Assembly (NCBI RefSeq): GCF_052055875.1
Contig: NZ_CP170508.1
Coordinates: forward strand, 1,984,001 to 2,048,000
DNA: 64,000 nt
Direction of reading: 5' to 3'
DNA from: Methanosphaerula subterraneus
GTDB lineage: Archaea; Halobacteriota; Methanomicrobia; Methanomicrobiales; Methanospirillaceae
Below are positions 41,960 through 50,823 of the stretch, piece by piece; position 1 is the stretch's first letter; each line of letters opens with the position of its first letter. Made by a program: the position numbers and the translations under genes. The notes beneath the pieces were generated by a model, which was not told where the DNA came from, did not search any database, and saw only the letters and a list, made by a program, of their open reading frames with translations.

Positions 41960-42459
41960 ATGTCCCCCTCGGGGACGACTACCTGCTGATCAAGGGTAAA
42001 CACTCCTTCTGCGTGGTTGGAAGGGCGCTCGCCCGGTTTCCGCTCTGCATCGAGACCTCCCGTGACGAGGTAGTGCAGAGAGTGGAACAAGGGGACCTGA
42101 TCGCGGCCTCTGCCCCGGAGGGCGGCCTGATCAGACCCGCATTGATGCTGATCGAACTGGTCAGGACCTACCGGATGCCGCTGGTGGTGATGGACCGGGG
42201 TCATCCCGGTTCCGCACGGCTGCAGCTCATCGTCTCGGCAGGTCCCATGATCCACCTCTCCTGCGCAATAGAGCGGGGGACTCACCCTGACCAGCACCTG
42301 CTCTGCGGATCAGACGAACTTTCAGGTATCACCCTCTCCGGCACTGACCAGGGGGTTCTGCTCGCAGGACTCTCTGCCGGTATCTCGTTTGAGATTTTGG
42401 AGAGACTGCCGGTCACCGACTTTGATCTGGCTCAGGCAGAACGAAATCAACAATTATAA
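41956..42459 (+). CDS. Hypothetical protein
   Basis: This 167-residue protein, with no recognised family, is translationally coupled to the zinc-ribbon gene (ATGA overlap). It has short hydrophobic stretches (PALMLIELVRTYRMPLVVMDR) but no clear transmembrane helix, two cysteines (FPLCIETS and LLCGSDE), and an alpha/beta look. It lies directly before the ATP synthase promoter. The neighbourhood suggests either the secretion module or an independent two-gene unit. Confidence 0.65.
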   Translation: MNVPLGDDYLLIKGKHSFCVVGRALARFPLCIETSRDEVVQRVEQGDLIAASAPEGGLIRPALMLIELVRTYRMPLVVMDRGHPGSARLQLIVSAGPMIHLSCAIERGTHPDQHLLCGSDELSGITLSGTDQGVLLAGLSAGISFEILERLPVTDFDLAQAERNQQL

Positions 42460-42499
42460 AGATAATTTTCGCTAAATACTGTATTCATAAGAGGAGGGA
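42454..42499 (+). promoter_or_regulatory. Promoter and ribosome site of the ATP synthase operon
   Basis: TTATAAAGA at 42454-42462 overlaps the end of the upstream gene and is centred about 45 bases before ATG 42503. GAGGAGGGA at 42491-42499 is a strong ribosome site. Confidence 0.5.
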
Positions 42500-42502
42500 T
42501 GG

Positions 42503-42832
42503 ATGAAGATAGATGTTCTCAAGAGCATTAAGAAGACTGAAGATGACTATCGCAAACTGATAAGTGAAGCACAGGCTGAGAGGAAGCGCAATCTCTCCAA
42601 TGCAGAGCTGGAGGCCGATAATCTGATTACCAAGGCTACCCTTAATGCCGAAGAGTACAGGAAGAAGAGGCTTGTCGATGCGCATACCGAGGCACAGAAG
42701 AGACATGCCGCGATCATCAGGGAGGGTGATGCACGCGCTGCCCAATTGACGGCAAAAGGGCAGAAGAACCTTGACCGGGCAGTTTCCCTGCTCGTGTCGA
42801 GGTTCAAGGAGCAGGTGCATGTTAAGGCCTAG
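42503..42832 (+). CDS. ahaH: A-type ATP synthase subunit H
   Basis: This 109-residue, almost wholly helical protein rich in Lys, Glu and Ala (EAQAERKRNLSNAELEAD) forms the peripheral stalk coiled coil together with subunit E. It is first in the operon ahaH-I-K-E-C-F-A-B-D. The gene ends four bases before the ahaI start. Confidence 0.9.
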   Translation: MKIDVLKSIKKTEDDYRKLISEAQAERKRNLSNAELEADNLITKATLNAEEYRKKRLVDAHTEAQKRHAAIIREGDARAAQLTAKGQKNLDRAVSLLVSRFKEQVHVKA

Positions 42833-42836
42833 ATCT

Positions 42837-44789
42837 ATGAGTCGTCTGCTCATCGTCGGTTCGAAGGAGCAGATGGGGACGATCGTCACAGAGCTGTACC
42901 GGCATGATCTCTTTCATATCGAGGATTTTGTCGACCAGGCTACTCCCGAATACGAGGGATTTAAGATCGGGATGCCCCTTGCAGGGGCGACCGAGGCCTC
43001 GAGCGAGTTGATCCGGCTTCGGGCAGCACAGAACGCGATCCACATCGGTCCGGACGAGGGCGACGAGGTCCAAAAGGTCTCGACTGCGATGATCAGAAGT
43101 CAGATCGCCCGGGATCTTCCGAAGATCGAGGAGAAGGCAGAGGGGCTGGTAGCAAAGCGAAACGCCCTGGATGCCCAGTTAAAGGAGCGGGAGCAGCGGG
43201 TCGCTGAATTGACGCCGTTTACAAATGTTCCCCTTGACCTCGATCTGTACCGCGATTACGCCGCGATAGCCCCGATTGCCGGGTATATCGTAGAAGATGT
43301 CGAGATTCCGTTTCCGCATGAGAAGTACCTGACCGGGAAGAAGGGCGAGCACTTTATTGTGGTCTTCGTCGAGATAGCCCATAAGGAGGAGACGGAGCGG
43401 CTGCTTGCCGACGCAGGGTTCCAACCGGTAAAGATACCGACTGAGGACGGAGCTCCCACTGAGGCTGCATCGCGGTACACACAGGAGCTCACTTCACTGA
43501 AGGGTCAGATCAGCACGATCGACCAGCAGGTCGAGAGTCTCAAGGCGCAGCATGCCACATTCCTGATGGCCTGTGACGAGATGCTCTCCGCCGAAGTAGA
43601 GCGTGCAGAGGCACCGCTTCGGTTTGCGACAACAGAGAAGACGTTTGTGGCTGAGGGCTGGGTCCCTTCCAATAAGGTCGACGCCGTGACTTCAGGCCTG
43701 ATGCAGGTCACCCGTGGCAGTGTCTATGTTGAAGAGCTCCCGGTGGACCTTGAGAAGGACTCTGTGCCGGTTGAGTATAACAACCCCTCGTTTGCACATC
43801 CGACCGAACTGTTGATGGACGTCTATGCACGTCCCGACTACCGTGAGGTCGATCCAACACTGATGATGGCGATCGTATTTCCGCTTTTCTTTGGTATAAT
43901 CCTTGGAGATGTCGGATACGGGCTGATCCTGCTGGTGGCCAGCTATGCCCTTCGGAAGGTTCTGAAGGGGGAAGGGGCATCGCAACTCCTTGATGTATTC
44001 AGGAATGCCTGTGTCGTAGCGATCGGTTTCGGTCTGTTGAACAGTGAGTTCTTAGGGTTTGAACTCCCGTGGCACCCGGTACTCTTCAGCCGTGCCCTCC
44101 AGATAGGGGCCGAGACTGGCGGAGAAGGGCCTGCAGCGGTACCGCTGCTGGTTCTGGCGGTCTGGATCGGGTTGATCCATATCACGCTGGGGCGCAGTAT
44201 CTCAATCGTGAACCATGCGAAGATGGACCACGGCAAACACAGAAGCAAGGCGATCATGGCCCAGAGCGGATGGCTCGCGGTCATGTGGGGCATTGTCATC
44301 ACGATCTGGTCGATGTTTCCAATTCCACTGATGCCAGATCTGAGTGGTATGGGCCAGGTTCTCTTTGGCCTGAACCCGGCAGGGCTCATCGGAATACTGA
44401 TGATTCTCTACGGTGTCGTCGCGATCGGACAGGAGTCCCTGCTCGATCTGATGGAGTTACCGACGATCATCTCGCATGTGCTCTCATATACCCGTCTGAC
44501 CGCAGTCGGGCTCTCATCGGTGGCCATCGCAATGGTGGTCAATTACATCGCAATCGGACTGATCATCGAACCACAGTTAAAGGCGCTCAGTGCAGTTGGT
44601 GTGGTCATGATCATCGTCGGTATTGTGATCTTCATATTAGGTCACACACTGAACACCGCCCTGGGCATCCTTGGTGGCGGCTTAAACTCAATTCGTTTAC
44701 ATTACGTCGAATTCTTCACCAAATTCTATAAAGGTGGAGGCAAAAAGTACAACCCATTCGGGATGAAAAGAAGATTTACGGAGGATTAA
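42837..44789 (+). CDS. ahaI: A-type ATP synthase subunit I (a subunit)
   Basis: This 650-residue protein has a cytoplasmic stalk-binding N-terminal half with coiled coil (KAEGLVAKRNALDAQLKERE) and a membrane half of about eight helices starting near residue 345 (FPLFFGIILGDVGYGLILL). It includes the half-channel region SHVLSYTRLTAVGLSSVAIA with the key arginine. Start ATG 42837 follows the ahaH stop by four bases; earlier in-frame ATGs lie inside ahaH. Confidence 0.94.
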   Translation: MSRLLIVGSKEQMGTIVTELYRHDLFHIEDFVDQATPEYEGFKIGMPLAGATEASSELIRLRAAQNAIHIGPDEGDEVQKVSTAMIRSQIARDLPKIEEKAEGLVAKRNALDAQLKEREQRVAELTPFTNVPLDLDLYRDYAAIAPIAGYIVEDVEIPFPHEKYLTGKKGEHFIVVFVEIAHKEETERLLADAGFQPVKIPTEDGAPTEAASRYTQELTSLKGQISTIDQQVESLKAQHATFLMACDEMLSAEVERAEAPLRFATTEKTFVAEGWVPSNKVDAVTSGLMQVTRGSVYVEELPVDLEKDSVPVEYNNPSFAHPTELLMDVYARPDYREVDPTLMMAIVFPLFFGIILGDVGYGLILLVASYALRKVLKGEGASQLLDVFRNACVVAIGFGLLNSEFLGFELPWHPVLFSRALQIGAETGGEGPAAVPLLVLAVWIGLIHITLGRSISIVNHAKMDHGKHRSKAIMAQSGWLAVMWGIVITIWSMFPIPLMPDLSGMGQVLFGLNPAGLIGILMILYGVVAIGQESLLDLMELPTIISHVLSYTRLTAVGLSSVAIAMVVNYIAIGLIIEPQLKALSAVGVVMIIVGIVIFILGHTLNTALGILGGGLNSIRLHYVEFFTKFYKGGGKKYNPFGMKRRFTED

Positions 44790-44791
44790 AC

Positions 44792-45070
44792 ATGGCAGTA
44801 GCAGATCCAACATTAGTAGCAACATCAGCAGCAATGACACTTGAAATGGTCCAGGCATCGCAGGTAGGAATGAAGGCAGTCGGTGCAGGTCTCGCCGTGG
44901 GACTTGCCGGTATCGGTACCGGTCTCGGTGAGATGGGTATCGGTGCGGCAGCAATGGGCGCGACAGCAGAGAACAAGGACATGTTCGGTCTTGCACTGCT
45001 CTTCACGGTTATCCCGGAGACAATCGTTATCTTTGGTCTTGTGGTAGCACTGCTGCTGTTATTCCAGTAG
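44792..45070 (+). CDS. ahaK: A-type ATP synthase proteolipid subunit K
   Basis: This 92-residue, two-helix hairpin forms the rotor ring. The first helix reads AVGLAGIGTGLGEMGIG, and the second contains the ion-binding glutamate in FTVIPETIVIFGLV. A single hairpin per protein implies a standard ring, not the duplicated forms of some methanogens. The extra polar residues in helix one (GLGEMG) and the PET motif are of the kind found in Na+-binding rings, but ion choice cannot be settled here. Confidence 0.95.
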   Translation: MAVADPTLVATSAAMTLEMVQASQVGMKAVGAGLAVGLAGIGTGLGEMGIGAAAMGATAENKDMFGLALLFTVIPETIVIFGLVVALLLLFQ

Positions 45071-45081
45071 GAGCATCGATC

Positions 45082-45657
45082 ATGGGACTCGAAGCGGTCA
45101 TCGATGAGATAACAGAGAAGGGCCGGAAAGAGGCAGAGGCGATCAGAAAAGAGACAGAGACCGAGGTGGCCACGATCCTTGCGGCCGCCAATGTCAAATC
45201 AGACCAGATCAAGACCGCGGTCGACGAGGACGTGGCACGGCAGGAGGCCCGGATTATTAACCAGGAGATCTCCGCTGCCAACCTTCTTGTGAAGCGGTCG
45301 CAGTTGAATGCAGAGAAAGCACTGCTCGATCAGGTTTACGCAGCCGTCCTTCTGGAGGTCCGGGGTGCATCCCCCGACTTCCACCGTGCTGCACTGTCGT
45401 CCCTCCTTCAGCAGGCCCAGGCAGAGATCGGCGAAGGCCTGATCCATGCCAGCGCACGGGATCTCCCCATGGTGCAGGAGCTCCTCAACGGGGGCTCTTA
45501 TCCCGGGTTTGTGGCAGGTACGCCTGTCGAGATCGACGGGGGCATCATCGCAGAGAGCAGGGATGGTCTGCTGCAGGTCGACTACAGTTACAGGACGTTC
45601 CTTGACAGGGTCTGGGAATCAGGGCTGAAAGATGCATCTGATATCCTGTTCGGATAA
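45082..45657 (+). CDS. ahaE: A-type ATP synthase subunit E
   Basis: This 191-residue protein has a helical N-terminal half (TEKGRKEAEAIRKETETEVA) that pairs with subunit H and a globular C-terminal half ending in ESGLKDASDILFG. It is a peripheral stalk subunit. It lies 11 bases after ahaK, with an internal ribosome site GTAGGAG. Confidence 0.92.
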   Translation: MGLEAVIDEITEKGRKEAEAIRKETETEVATILAAANVKSDQIKTAVDEDVARQEARIINQEISAANLLVKRSQLNAEKALLDQVYAAVLLEVRGASPDFHRAALSSLLQQAQAEIGEGLIHASARDLPMVQELLNGGSYPGFVAGTPVEIDGGIIAESRDGLLQVDYSYRTFLDRVWESGLKDASDILFG

Positions 45658-45669
45658 GGGGGGTGGCCG

Positions 45670-46725
45670 ATGACAGAGGTGAAGTCAGGGCCGGCTCCCT
45701 ATATCTATACCTCCACGCGGCTGCGTGTACGGAAGGCGAAACTTCTCCCACGGGACGACTACCTGCGGATGCAGAACATGTCCCTTCCGGAGATCGCACG
45801 GTTCATCGGAGAGTCTGAATATAAGTCTGAGATCGACGAGCTCGGTGGCGTGTTTCACGGTATCGATCTGATCGAAATCGCACTCTCCTGGAACCTCGCA
45901 AAGGAGAACCAGAGTGTCCTTGGGATCACCCAGGGCTCGCTGATGCAGTTCACGGCGAACTATCTCCGGAGCTGGGATATCGGGAACGTGCTGATCATCC
46001 TCCGCGGCAAACGGCAGGGTTTCTCGGCCAACAAGATCAAGGAGGTCGTGATCCCTGCAGGTGAACTGGATAAGATCTTCCTCGACCGGCTGTTGACTGA
46101 AGAGTCACCCGACCGGATCGTGGAACTGCTGAAAGGGTGGCGCCTCTATCCTGTGCTCGAACGTGAGTACAGCGCGGCCCTTGAGAGTGGGTCATTTGCA
46201 CGGCTTGAGAACGAGTTGTACAAGAAGTACTACTCCGACCTGATCGCCATGGCCAGGAGTGGGATCAAGGGGGGGAGTGAATTCCTCCAGTATCTGCAGC
46301 TCGAGATCGATACCCGGAACTTCCAGTCGCTCTTCCGCCTTCGGGCGAGCGGCATGCCCGAGGATGTCAGAGAACAGATGATCCCCGGCGGGGCCTTCTC
46401 GCTCGATGAGTTGGCACGCCTCGGCGGTGTGGAATCGAACGACGAGCTGATCGATGCACTGAAGAAGCGGACACATATTCAGTCGCTGATCGAAGCGCTG
46501 GAGACGTTCCGGGAAGGGCGGCCGATCCATGAGATCGAGAATGTGCTGACCAGGATTAAACTGGAGCAGATGGACCGGATGTCCAAGCGGTACCCGTTCT
46601 CCATTGCACCGATCCTGGTCTACCTTGAGAAGAAGAAGTACGAGGTGTTCAACCTCCGTGCCCTCGCCCGTGGCAAGGAGTCGAACCTGCCGGGTGAACG
46701 GATTATGGAGTACCTGGTGATCTGA
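45670..46725 (+). CDS. ahaC: A-type ATP synthase subunit C
   Basis: This 351-residue subunit is the funnel joining the rotor ring to the central stalk, related to V-ATPase subunit d. It is mainly helical; conserved pieces are RVRKAKLLPRDDYLRM near 20 and NPGE-like LPGERIMEYLVI at the end. It overlaps ahaF by one base (TGATGG). Confidence 0.92.
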   Translation: MTEVKSGPAPYIYTSTRLRVRKAKLLPRDDYLRMQNMSLPEIARFIGESEYKSEIDELGGVFHGIDLIEIALSWNLAKENQSVLGITQGSLMQFTANYLRSWDIGNVLIILRGKRQGFSANKIKEVVIPAGELDKIFLDRLLTEESPDRIVELLKGWRLYPVLEREYSAALESGSFARLENELYKKYYSDLIAMARSGIKGGSEFLQYLQLEIDTRNFQSLFRLRASGMPEDVREQMIPGGAFSLDELARLGGVESNDELIDALKKRTHIQSLIEALETFREGRPIHEIENVLTRIKLEQMDRMSKRYPFSIAPILVYLEKKKYEVFNLRALARGKESNLPGERIMEYLVI

Positions 46726-47027
46726 TGGAAATCGCAGTGATAGGAAACAGTGAATTTATCCTCGGTTTTCGGCTCGCCGGCATCAGAAAGACCTATGCGG
46801 CGACTGATGACGAGAGGCTGCATGAACATATCACCAGCGTGCTCCAGGATTCCGAGGTTGGGATCCTCGTGCTGAACAGCACGGATATGGAACGGCTTCC
46901 CCGCCGTCTCCTGAGCACGCTTGAGAACTCGGTCAGGCCAACGGTGATCGCCATCGGCGGCACCGAGGGTGACATGTCCTTACGAGAGAAGATAAAACGA
47001 TCGGTGGGTGTTGATCTGTGGAAGTAA
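46725..47027 (+). CDS. ahaF: A-type ATP synthase subunit F
   Basis: This 100-residue central stalk subunit has the Rossmann-like fold (EIAVIGNSEFILGFRLAGI at the start). It regulates coupling at the rotor head. The end overlaps the ahaA start by ten bases. Confidence 0.92.
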   Translation: MEIAVIGNSEFILGFRLAGIRKTYAATDDERLHEHITSVLQDSEVGILVLNSTDMERLPRRLLSTLENSVRPTVIAIGGTEGDMSLREKIKRSVGVDLWK

Positions 47028-48784
47028 ACGCTAAAGAAGGAAAAATCGAAGGAAAAGGTGTTCTCAAGCGTATCGCAGGGCCAGTGGTGACTGCGGTCAA
47101 CCTTGACGCACATATGTATGATGTGGTGAAGGTCGGGAACGAAGAACTGATGGGTGAGGTCATCAAGATCGAAGGGGAGAACTCGATCATCCAGGTGTAC
47201 GAGAACACCTCAGGGATCAAGCCCGGCGAGCCGGTCAGCAACACCGGTCTCTCCCTGGCAGTTGAGCTCGGACCCGGTCTGCTGACCTCGATCTATGACG
47301 GAATCCAGCGCCCCCTTGAAGTCCTGATGGACAAGATGGGCAACTTCATCGAGCGCGGGGTCAGTGCCCCGGGTATCAGCAGAGAGAAGAAGTGGGAGTT
47401 CAAACCGCTGGCAAAGGTCGGCGATCAGGTCACTCCGGGCATGATCATTGGTGAGGTCCAGGAGACGAACATCGTCCACAAGATCATGGTCCCGCCGAAC
47501 ACGAAGGCGGGTGTGATCACAACGATCACCCCTGGCACATTCACCGTCGAAGAGGTCGTCTGTGTCCTCGACAACGGCGCCGAACTGACGATGATGCAGC
47601 GCTGGCCTGTCCGGGTCCCCCGGCCTGTCGCAGAGAAGATGAACCCGACGATCCCACTGATCACCGGTCAGCGGATCCTCGACGGGCTCTTCCCAATCGC
47701 GAAGGGCGGCACTGCGGCCATCCCCGGTCCTTTCGGGTCCGGAAAGACGGTCACGCAGCAGCAGCTGGCCAAGTGGAGTGACGCTGAGATCGTCGTATAC
47801 ATCGGCTGCGGCGAGCGCGGCAACGAGATGACCGAGGTTTTGACCGAGTTCCCTGAACTGGAGGACCCAAAGACCGGGAAGCCACTTATGGAGCGGACAG
47901 TCCTGATCGCCAACACCTCGAACATGCCGGTCGCAGCTCGTGAAGCATCGGTGTACACCGGGATCACGATCGCCGAGTACTTCCGGGATATGGGGTACGA
48001 TGTCTCCCTGATGGCAGACTCGACCTCCCGGTGGGCAGAGGCGATGCGTGAGATCTCATCCAGACTTGAAGAGATGCCTGGTGAGGAGGGTTACCCTGCA
48101 TACCTTGCAGCCCGCCTTTCAGAATTCTATGAGCGCGCAGGGCTTGTCAAGACCCTGAGCGGTCAGGACGGCTCGGTCTCTGTGATCGGCGCGGTCTCAC
48201 CGCCTGGCGGTGACTTCTCCGAACCGGTTACGCAGAACACGCTCCGTATCGTCAAGGTCTTCTGGGCACTGGACGCCAAGCTCTCGCAGCGGCGTCACTT
48301 CCCAGCGATCAACTGGCTGGATTCGTACTCCCTGTACCTGGACACGCTCCATGACTGGTATGACCGCGAGGTCTCCCCTGAATGGAATCTGATCCGATCG
48401 TGGGCGATGGAGATCCTGCAGAAGGAAGCCGAGCTTCAGGAGATCGTGCAGCTGGTCGGGTCCGATGCACTGCCAGAGGCAGAGCAGATTACGATCGAGG
48501 TAGCCAGGATGATCAGAGAGATCTTCCTGCAGCAGAACGCCTACGATGCGGTCGACACCTTCTGTTCGATGAAGAAGCAGTTTGATATGCTGAAGTCGAT
48601 CAAGACCTTCTCAGACCTTTCGTACGCAGCACAGACCGTTGGAGTCTCTCCACAGCAGGTGATCGCGGTTAAGTCCAAGAACGAACTGCCACAGGTGAAG
48701 TTCACGGCTGATTACGAACCCCTGCTTGAGAAGATCCTCAAGGATATGGATGCAGAATTCAATGCACTGAGGGCTGGAGCATGA
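47018..48784 (+). CDS. ahaA: A-type ATP synthase catalytic subunit A
   Basis: This 588-residue catalytic subunit has P-loop GPFGSGKTVTQQQLAK near 235 and MADSTSRWAEAMREIS near 330, plus the large non-homologous insert after residue 115 that is typical of A subunits. No intein is present. The start is GTG 47018 inside the end of ahaF. It makes ATP using the ion gradient built by methanogenesis. Confidence 0.97.
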   Translation: MEVNAKEGKIEGKGVLKRIAGPVVTAVNLDAHMYDVVKVGNEELMGEVIKIEGENSIIQVYENTSGIKPGEPVSNTGLSLAVELGPGLLTSIYDGIQRPLEVLMDKMGNFIERGVSAPGISREKKWEFKPLAKVGDQVTPGMIIGEVQETNIVHKIMVPPNTKAGVITTITPGTFTVEEVVCVLDNGAELTMMQRWPVRVPRPVAEKMNPTIPLITGQRILDGLFPIAKGGTAAIPGPFGSGKTVTQQQLAKWSDAEIVVYIGCGERGNEMTEVLTEFPELEDPKTGKPLMERTVLIANTSNMPVAAREASVYTGITIAEYFRDMGYDVSLMADSTSRWAEAMREISSRLEEMPGEEGYPAYLAARLSEFYERAGLVKTLSGQDGSVSVIGAVSPPGGDFSEPVTQNTLRIVKVFWALDAKLSQRRHFPAINWLDSYSLYLDTLHDWYDREVSPEWNLIRSWAMEILQKEAELQEIVQLVGSDALPEAEQITIEVARMIREIFLQQNAYDAVDTFCSMKKQFDMLKSIKTFSDLSYAAQTVGVSPQQVIAVKSKNELPQVKFTADYEPLLEKILKDMDAEFNALRAGA

Positions 48785-50175
48785 AGGAGTATCGGACAAT
48801 TAACAAGATAGCCGGGCCTCTGGTCTTCATTGAGAAGACCGAGCCTATCGGCTATGAAGAACTGGTCAACATCGTGCTCTACGACGGAACGATCAAGCGG
48901 GGTCAGGTGCTGGACACCAGCGACGACCTCGTCGTGGTCCAGGTCTTTGAGACGACGACCGGTATCGGCAGGGACTCGGGCGTCCGGTTCACCGGCGAGA
49001 CGATCAAGATGCCGGTCGGCAGAGATATGCTCGGGCGTATCCTCTCCGGCGGCGGTAAGCCTATCGACGGTGGACCCGAGATCGTCCCGGAGAAGCGGCT
49101 CGATATCACCGGCGCTGCGATCAACCCGTATGCACGGGCATCTCCGTCGGATTTCATCGAGACCGGTATCTCGACGATCGACGGGACCAATACCCTGGTC
49201 CGTGGTCAGAAGCTCCCGATCTTCTCGGGAGCAGGGCTGCCACACAACAACGTGGCGCTGCAGATCGCACGACAGGCCAAGGTTCCCGGTTCGACTGAGC
49301 CGTTTGCGGTGGTCTTCGCCGCGATGGGTATCACCCAGGAAGAGGCCAACTACTTTATGCAGGACTTTGAGCGGACCGGTGCGCTGGAGCGTGCCGTCGT
49401 GTTCCTCAACCTGGCCGATGACCCGGCTGTCGAGCGGATCATCACCCCGCGTCTGGCCCTCACCACTGCAGAGTACCTGGCCTTTGAGCTCGGTATGCAT
49501 GTGCTGGTGATCCTGACCGATATGACCAACTACTGCGAGGCGCTCCGTCAGATCGGTGCGGCTCGTGAAGAGGTGCCAGGCAGGCGTGGGTATCCGGGGT
49601 ACATGTACACCGATCTCGCGTCCCTGTACGAACGGGCAGGGATCATCAAGGGACAGAAGGGCTCGGTTACCCAGATCCCGATCCTGACGATGCCGGGTGA
49701 CGATATCACGCACCCAATCCCTGACCTGACCGGGTACATCACTGAAGGTCAGATCGTCATCTCCCGTGAACTGCACAGAAAAGGGATCTATCCACCCATC
49801 AATGTGTTGCCATCCCTCTCCCGGCTGATGAATCTCGGTATCGGCAAGGGGCAGACCCGTGATGACCACAAGAAGGTCTCTGACCAGATGTACGCTGCCT
49901 ATGCAGAAGGGAACGATCTCCGTGGCCTGGTGGCCATCGTCGGAAAGGACGCGCTCTCTGAGCGTGACCGGACCTTCCTCGAGTTCGCAGACCTCTTCGA
50001 GAACCGGTTCGTCAGGCAGGGCTTTGACGAGGACCGGACGATCGCGGACACTCTCGACATCGGCTGGGAACTGCTCGCAACGCTGCCGGTGGAGCAGCTG
50101 TCACGTATCGACCGTGACCTGATTGCGAAGTACCACCCCCAGTTCAAGAACGCAGGCGCTGCGCAGAAGAGGTGA
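48781..50175 (+). CDS. ahaB: A-type ATP synthase regulatory subunit B
   Basis: This 464-residue non-catalytic nucleotide-binding subunit has a P-loop position reading FSGAGLPHNNVA near 145, the expected degenerate form. ALRQIGAAREEVPGRRGYPGYMYTDLASLYERAG is strongly conserved. It overlaps ahaA by four bases. Confidence 0.97.
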   Translation: MKEYRTINKIAGPLVFIEKTEPIGYEELVNIVLYDGTIKRGQVLDTSDDLVVVQVFETTTGIGRDSGVRFTGETIKMPVGRDMLGRILSGGGKPIDGGPEIVPEKRLDITGAAINPYARASPSDFIETGISTIDGTNTLVRGQKLPIFSGAGLPHNNVALQIARQAKVPGSTEPFAVVFAAMGITQEEANYFMQDFERTGALERAVVFLNLADDPAVERIITPRLALTTAEYLAFELGMHVLVILTDMTNYCEALRQIGAAREEVPGRRGYPGYMYTDLASLYERAGIIKGQKGSVTQIPILTMPGDDITHPIPDLTGYITEGQIVISRELHRKGIYPPINVLPSLSRLMNLGIGKGQTRDDHKKVSDQMYAAYAEGNDLRGLVAIVGKDALSERDRTFLEFADLFENRFVRQGFDEDRTIADTLDIGWELLATLPVEQLSRIDRDLIAKYHPQFKNAGAAQKR

Positions 50176-50181
50176 TCGCCC

Positions 50182-50823
50182 ATGGCTCTTCGAGATATCA
50201 AACCCACCCGTTCAGAACTGATCGGCCTGAAGCGGCGGATCAAGCTCTCTGAACGTGGGTACAAGATCCTGAAGATGAAGCGCGATGGACTGATCATTGA
50301 GTTCTTCAAGGTGCTTGAGGAGGCCAAGACCACGCGGAGCCAGCTGAACATGAACTATGCCAAGGCCGTCGAGATGATGGCGGTCGCCAACACCGTTGAG
50401 GGATCCCTCGGGGTGAAGGCCGCTGCATTCTCTGTTCAGCAGGTCCCGATGATCACGCTGAATAGCAAGAACATCATGGGGGTTGTGGTCCCCCAGATCA
50501 CCTCCGCCTCGGTGAAGAAGCGGATGATCGACCGTGGATACGGGGTGCTCGGCACCTCCTCGACGATCGATGACACCGCCACGTCCTTTGAGGACCTGGT
50601 GGAGTCGATCGTGAAGAGTGCCGAGATCGAGACCACAATGAAGCGGCTGCTCGAGGAGATCGAGAAGACCAAGCGGCGGGTCAACGCGCTCGAGTTCAAG
50701 GTGATCCCTGAACAGAAGGCGGCCCGTGACTTCATCAAGATGCGGCTCGACGAGATGGAGCGCGAAGAACTCTTCAGGCTCAAGAAGATCAAGGCCCGGA
50801 GCGTGGCGAAGGCGAACGGGTGA
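50182..50823 (+). CDS. ahaD: A-type ATP synthase subunit D
   Basis: This 213-residue, long coiled-coil central shaft has IKPTRSELIGLKRRIKLSERGYKILKMKRD at the start and a basic C-terminal end. It is the last subunit gene, and its stop overlaps the GTG start of pgk (GTGA at 50820-50823). Confidence 0.94.
   Translation: MALRDIKPTRSELIGLKRRIKLSERGYKILKMKRDGLIIEFFKVLEEAKTTRSQLNMNYAKAVEMMAVANTVEGSLGVKAAAFSVQQVPMITLNSKNIMGVVVPQITSASVKKRMIDRGYGVLGTSSTIDDTATSFEDLVESIVKSAEIETTMKRLLEEIEKTKRRVNALEFKVIPEQKAARDFIKMRLDEMEREELFRLKKIKARSVAKANG

Noticed and set aside
47018..48784. Possible intein in ahaA
   Set aside because: Length is 588 residues, the normal intein-free size, and the P-loop region is continuous.
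48712..49869. 385-codon minus-strand frame inside ahaB
   Set aside because: It is fully antisense to a highly conserved ATP synthase gene; its composition (many D, R, H) is that of a mirrored frame.
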